A DNA stretch of 64,000 nt from Saccharicrinis sp963675435 (GTDB lineage Bacteria > Bacteroidota > Bacteroidia > Bacteroidales > Marinilabiliaceae), in the NCBI GenBank assembly GCA_963675435.1, contig OY776216.1, positions 3,410,001-3,474,000 of the forward strand, read 5' to 3'. Positions 61,936 to 64,000 of this stretch are shown piece after piece. Positions within the stretch are counted from its first letter, which is position 1; each line of letters begins with the position of its first letter. Below the pieces are notes generated by a model. The model was not told the DNA's origin and did no database searches. It worked only from the letters and a program-made list of their open reading frames with translations. The translations under genes were made by a program, and so were the position numbers.

Positions 61936-63582
61936 TTATTTACTTTCTTCTACTAATGTTTTTGTTGGTAAGTCACATACTTCAGTTGGACCAAAGTATT
62001 GAATTGGACCTGGATAAACATACTTCGTATTTAAACCCCAGTCTTCTCTTTTGGCAGCGTAAGCTTTAAACGGAGCTCCATCTAATCTTACAAGTGCTTT
62101 TTGAATTACAGGTTTCATCTCTCCGTGACGGCGCTCCATGTTCATCATCATTGTTACAGGTACACCACCAGCAATCCACTCAGCAGCAGGAGCTGTTAAG
62201 TTACGTACTGATGACATATAACCTGATTTACCTTCAGCAATAAGAACTGATGCAGTATATCCTAATGAATAACAGTAATCAGCATCAAAGTTAGAAGGTG
62301 CAGCACAACGTCCTTCATATCCGAAGAAATGAACCTGAGTAGAGAACTTACCTGAGTAAGTACCTTCTTTCTTCATTTTTTTCAACTTAGCTTTAACCAT
62401 ATCAGCTAAAAGCTTTTCAGTTTCAATTAATGATACTTGTACGTTCCCGTGTGGATCACGATCTAACATTAATTGATTTGCAATACTGTTAGGTAAGCTT
62501 TTAAATACCTCTGCCATTTCTGCAGATAGTTTTTTAACTAAGTATTCTCTCTTTTCTTTGTTTGTTTCAAAAGCATTAACCTCAGCTTCGTTATGAGCTA
62601 ATAAATCGTTTAGTTCAGCAATTAATTTTTTCATTGCAGGAATAAACTCGATTAATCCTTCAGGAATAAGAACAGTACCGAAATTCTCACCATTTGCAGC
62701 ACGAGCAACAACTTTATTAGCAATATAAGTTACAACTTCATCAAGAGTCATATTGTTTGCTTCCACTTCTTCTGAAATAATAGCAACGTTTGGCTGAGTT
62801 TGTAGTGCACACTCTAATGCTATATGAGAAGCTGAACGTCCCATTAATTTAATAAAGTGCCAGTATTTTTTAGCTGAGTTGGCATCACGTTGAATGTTAC
62901 CAATTAACTCACTATATACTTTACATGCAGTGTCAAAACCAAATGAAGTTTCAATCATTTCGTTTTTAAGGTCACCATCAATTGTTTTAGGACAACCTAT
63001 TACCTGAACGCCTGCATTTTTAGCCAAATAGTACTCAGCTAATACACAAGCATTTGTATTTGAATCATCACCACCAATAATAACCAATGCATTAATTCCT
63101 AAAGCTTTACAATTAGCTAAACCTTTATCGAATTGTTCAGTTTCTTCTAATTTAGTTCTACCAGAACCAATAATATCAAAACCTCCTGTATTTCTGTAGT
63201 GGTCGATAATATCATCAGTTAATTCTTTATAATCGTTGTCAACTAAACCACCAGGACCACCTAAGAAACCATACACTTTATTTGCAGGGTTTAACTTTTT
63301 TAATCCATCATAAATTCCTGAAATTACGTTATGACCTCCTGGTGCTTGACCTCCAGAAAGAATCAAACCAACGCTAATCGGTTCAGTTGTTGCTGTAGAT
63401 TCACCTTCTTCAAAGGTTAATACAGGCATTCCATAAGTATTAGGAAAAAGTTTTTCGATATCAGCCTGATCTGCAACTGACTCAGTATTTTTTCCTTCAA
63501 CAATTTTTACAGAACCATTAAGTGCTGCTGGTAATTTTGGAGAGTAACCCTCTCTTGCGATTTGAAGTGGACTTTTAATCAT
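61936..63582 (-). CDS. pfp: Diphosphate--fructose-6-phosphate 1-phosphotransferase
   Basis: A 548-residue PPi-dependent phosphofructokinase of the long (plant/Bacteroidales) type. Seen: VGLILSGGQAPGGHNVISG, GFLGGPGGLVD, the GGDDSNTNA motif where ATP enzymes have GGDGS, IGCPKTIDGDLKNE with the catalytic Asp, LMGRSASHIALECALQTQPN and FFGYEGRCAAPSNFDADY. It uses pyrophosphate reversibly in glycolysis. The ATG at 63582 is preferred over a TTG three codons upstream. It stands alone with a strong terminator. Confidence 0.96.
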   Translation of the reverse strand: MIKSPLQIAREGYSPKLPAALNGSVKIVEGKNTESVADQADIEKLFPNTYGMPVLTFEEGESTATTEPISVGLILSGGQAPGGHNVISGIYDGLKKLNPANKVYGFLGGPGGLVDNDYKELTDDIIDHYRNTGGFDIIGSGRTKLEETEQFDKGLANCKALGINALVIIGGDDSNTNACVLAEYYLAKNAGVQVIGCPKTIDGDLKNEMIETSFGFDTACKVYSELIGNIQRDANSAKKYWHFIKLMGRSASHIALECALQTQPNVAIISEEVEANNMTLDEVVTYIANKVVARAANGENFGTVLIPEGLIEFIPAMKKLIAELNDLLAHNEAEVNAFETNKEKREYLVKKLSAEMAEVFKSLPNSIANQLMLDRDPHGNVQVSLIETEKLLADMVKAKLKKMKKEGTYSGKFSTQVHFFGYEGRCAAPSNFDADYCYSLGYTASVLIAEGKSGYMSSVRNLTAPAAEWIAGGVPVTMMMNMERRHGEMKPVIQKALVRLDGAPFKAYAAKREDWGLNTKYVYPGPIQYFGPTEVCDLPTKTLVEESK

Positions 63583-63970
63583 CTTATCCAAATATTAATA
63601 TAGTTTTTAGAAAAATTTTTCTGAAAAATTCAAATTTTCAACACATTACATCAATACTAAACCGTTTTATATTGAATATAAATACATGAAAATTTAAAGA
63701 GCTGCAAAATTGTCTATATTTTTTCAAATTCGAAAAAAAATACCTTATTTATTTAAGATTTAACAGTAATTTAAACTGATTATCTTTTAAAACTAACCTT
63801 TTTTGAAGTAAGCATTTGATTCTGAACAGTTAGTTTACAATTTTTCTCTTAAAAACACATTACCTTTTAAAGTTATTCACTATATTTAAATAACTCATCT
63901 ACTGTTCATTTTGATGACAAAGACAATTCTTAAAGAATGAAAATTTTAGCTAACCCCAAAAATCAAGCAA
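63583..63970. other. Intergenic region between divergent genes
   Basis: AT-rich. One perfect 14-bp palindrome AGAAAAATTTTTCT at 63609-63622, 27 bases upstream of the pfp start, could be an operator. No gene or RNA seen. Confidence 0.4.
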
Positions 63971-64000
63971 ATGAATAATAAAAAATTAACCATTGGTATT
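63971..64000 (+). CDS. Start of a gene running off the right edge
   Basis: An ATG at 63971 opens a frame reading MNNKKLTIGI to the window end. Only ten codons are visible, too few to name a family. It diverges from the phosphofructokinase gene. Confidence 0.35.
   Translation, partial: MNNKKLTIGI

Overview
The window looks like a chromosomal piece of a low-GC (roughly one third G+C by eye), probably marine or anaerobic member of the Bacteroidota, of a Bacteroidales/Marinilabiliales kind. The reasons are: -7 promoter elements of the Bacteroidota form TAnnTTTG in front of many genes; few Shine-Dalgarno sequences; Bacteroidota-typical families (DUF5687 ABC permease, DUF4105, FadL/OmpP1, tricorn-type S41 protease, head-GIN DUF2807, Cys-anchored lipoproteins); a PPi-dependent phosphofructokinase; and a fused E1 alpha/beta 2-oxoacid dehydrogenase. 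The exact taxon cannot be fixed from the sequence alone. No rRNA, tRNA or CRISPR was found.

Layout. 1-13.4 kb is ordinary core: the start of a methylcrotonyl-CoA carboxylase carboxyltransferase gene, glycerate kinase, a PhnP-like metallo-hydrolase, a tricorn-like protease, a POTRA/beta-barrel outer-membrane protein, a PepSY-type membrane protein with a Cys-rich lipoprotein, ClpB and asparagine synthase. 13.4-20.3 kb is a decayed accessory region: 1.3 kb without genes, an intact IS630 element with TA flanks, a surviving GH43 enzyme and partner jelly-roll protein of somewhat higher GC, a fragment of a group II intron ribozyme lacking its reverse transcriptase, and the 3' half of a second GH43 gene broken by stops and a frameshift. 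It reads as the ruins of an arabinan/xylan utilisation locus.

20.3-31.7 kb is core again: an ABC exporter pair, a FadL channel followed by an SGNH lipase lipoprotein, an M13 peptidase, then a branched-chain 2-oxoacid dehydrogenase operon (E2, fused E1, atypical flavodoxin). 31.7-37.1 kb is the most unusual part. About 1 kb of extremely AT-rich DNA carrying repeated TTACATATGTAA palindromes leads into an XRE regulator gene that ends in another copy. pyrK-pyrD follow. Then comes a regulator that keeps the AAA+ lid of sigma-54 activators but has lost the ATPase core. Its promoter region holds a phased array of TTAAGTA half-sites shared with a divergent small gene of unknown function.

37.1-52.6 kb is mostly housekeeping: DUF4105, a beta-lactamase-fold hydrolase, truncated globin, FolD, Ffh, a SNF2 helicase, DUF1015, YggS, a DHOD-like protein and two exported proteins. 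52.6-56.5 kb is an insertion graveyard: a MATE efflux gene split by an IS66 element (near-perfect 8-bp target duplication), with two frameshifts, and cut off at its 5' end by a decayed ISAs1-type transposase. 56.7-63.6 kb holds an ECF sigma / anti-sigma / CnrX-CpxP-like sensor operon, a divergent sensor histidine kinase, RsmE, an Rrf2 regulator and PPi-phosphofructokinase. The first codons of a further gene lie at the right edge.
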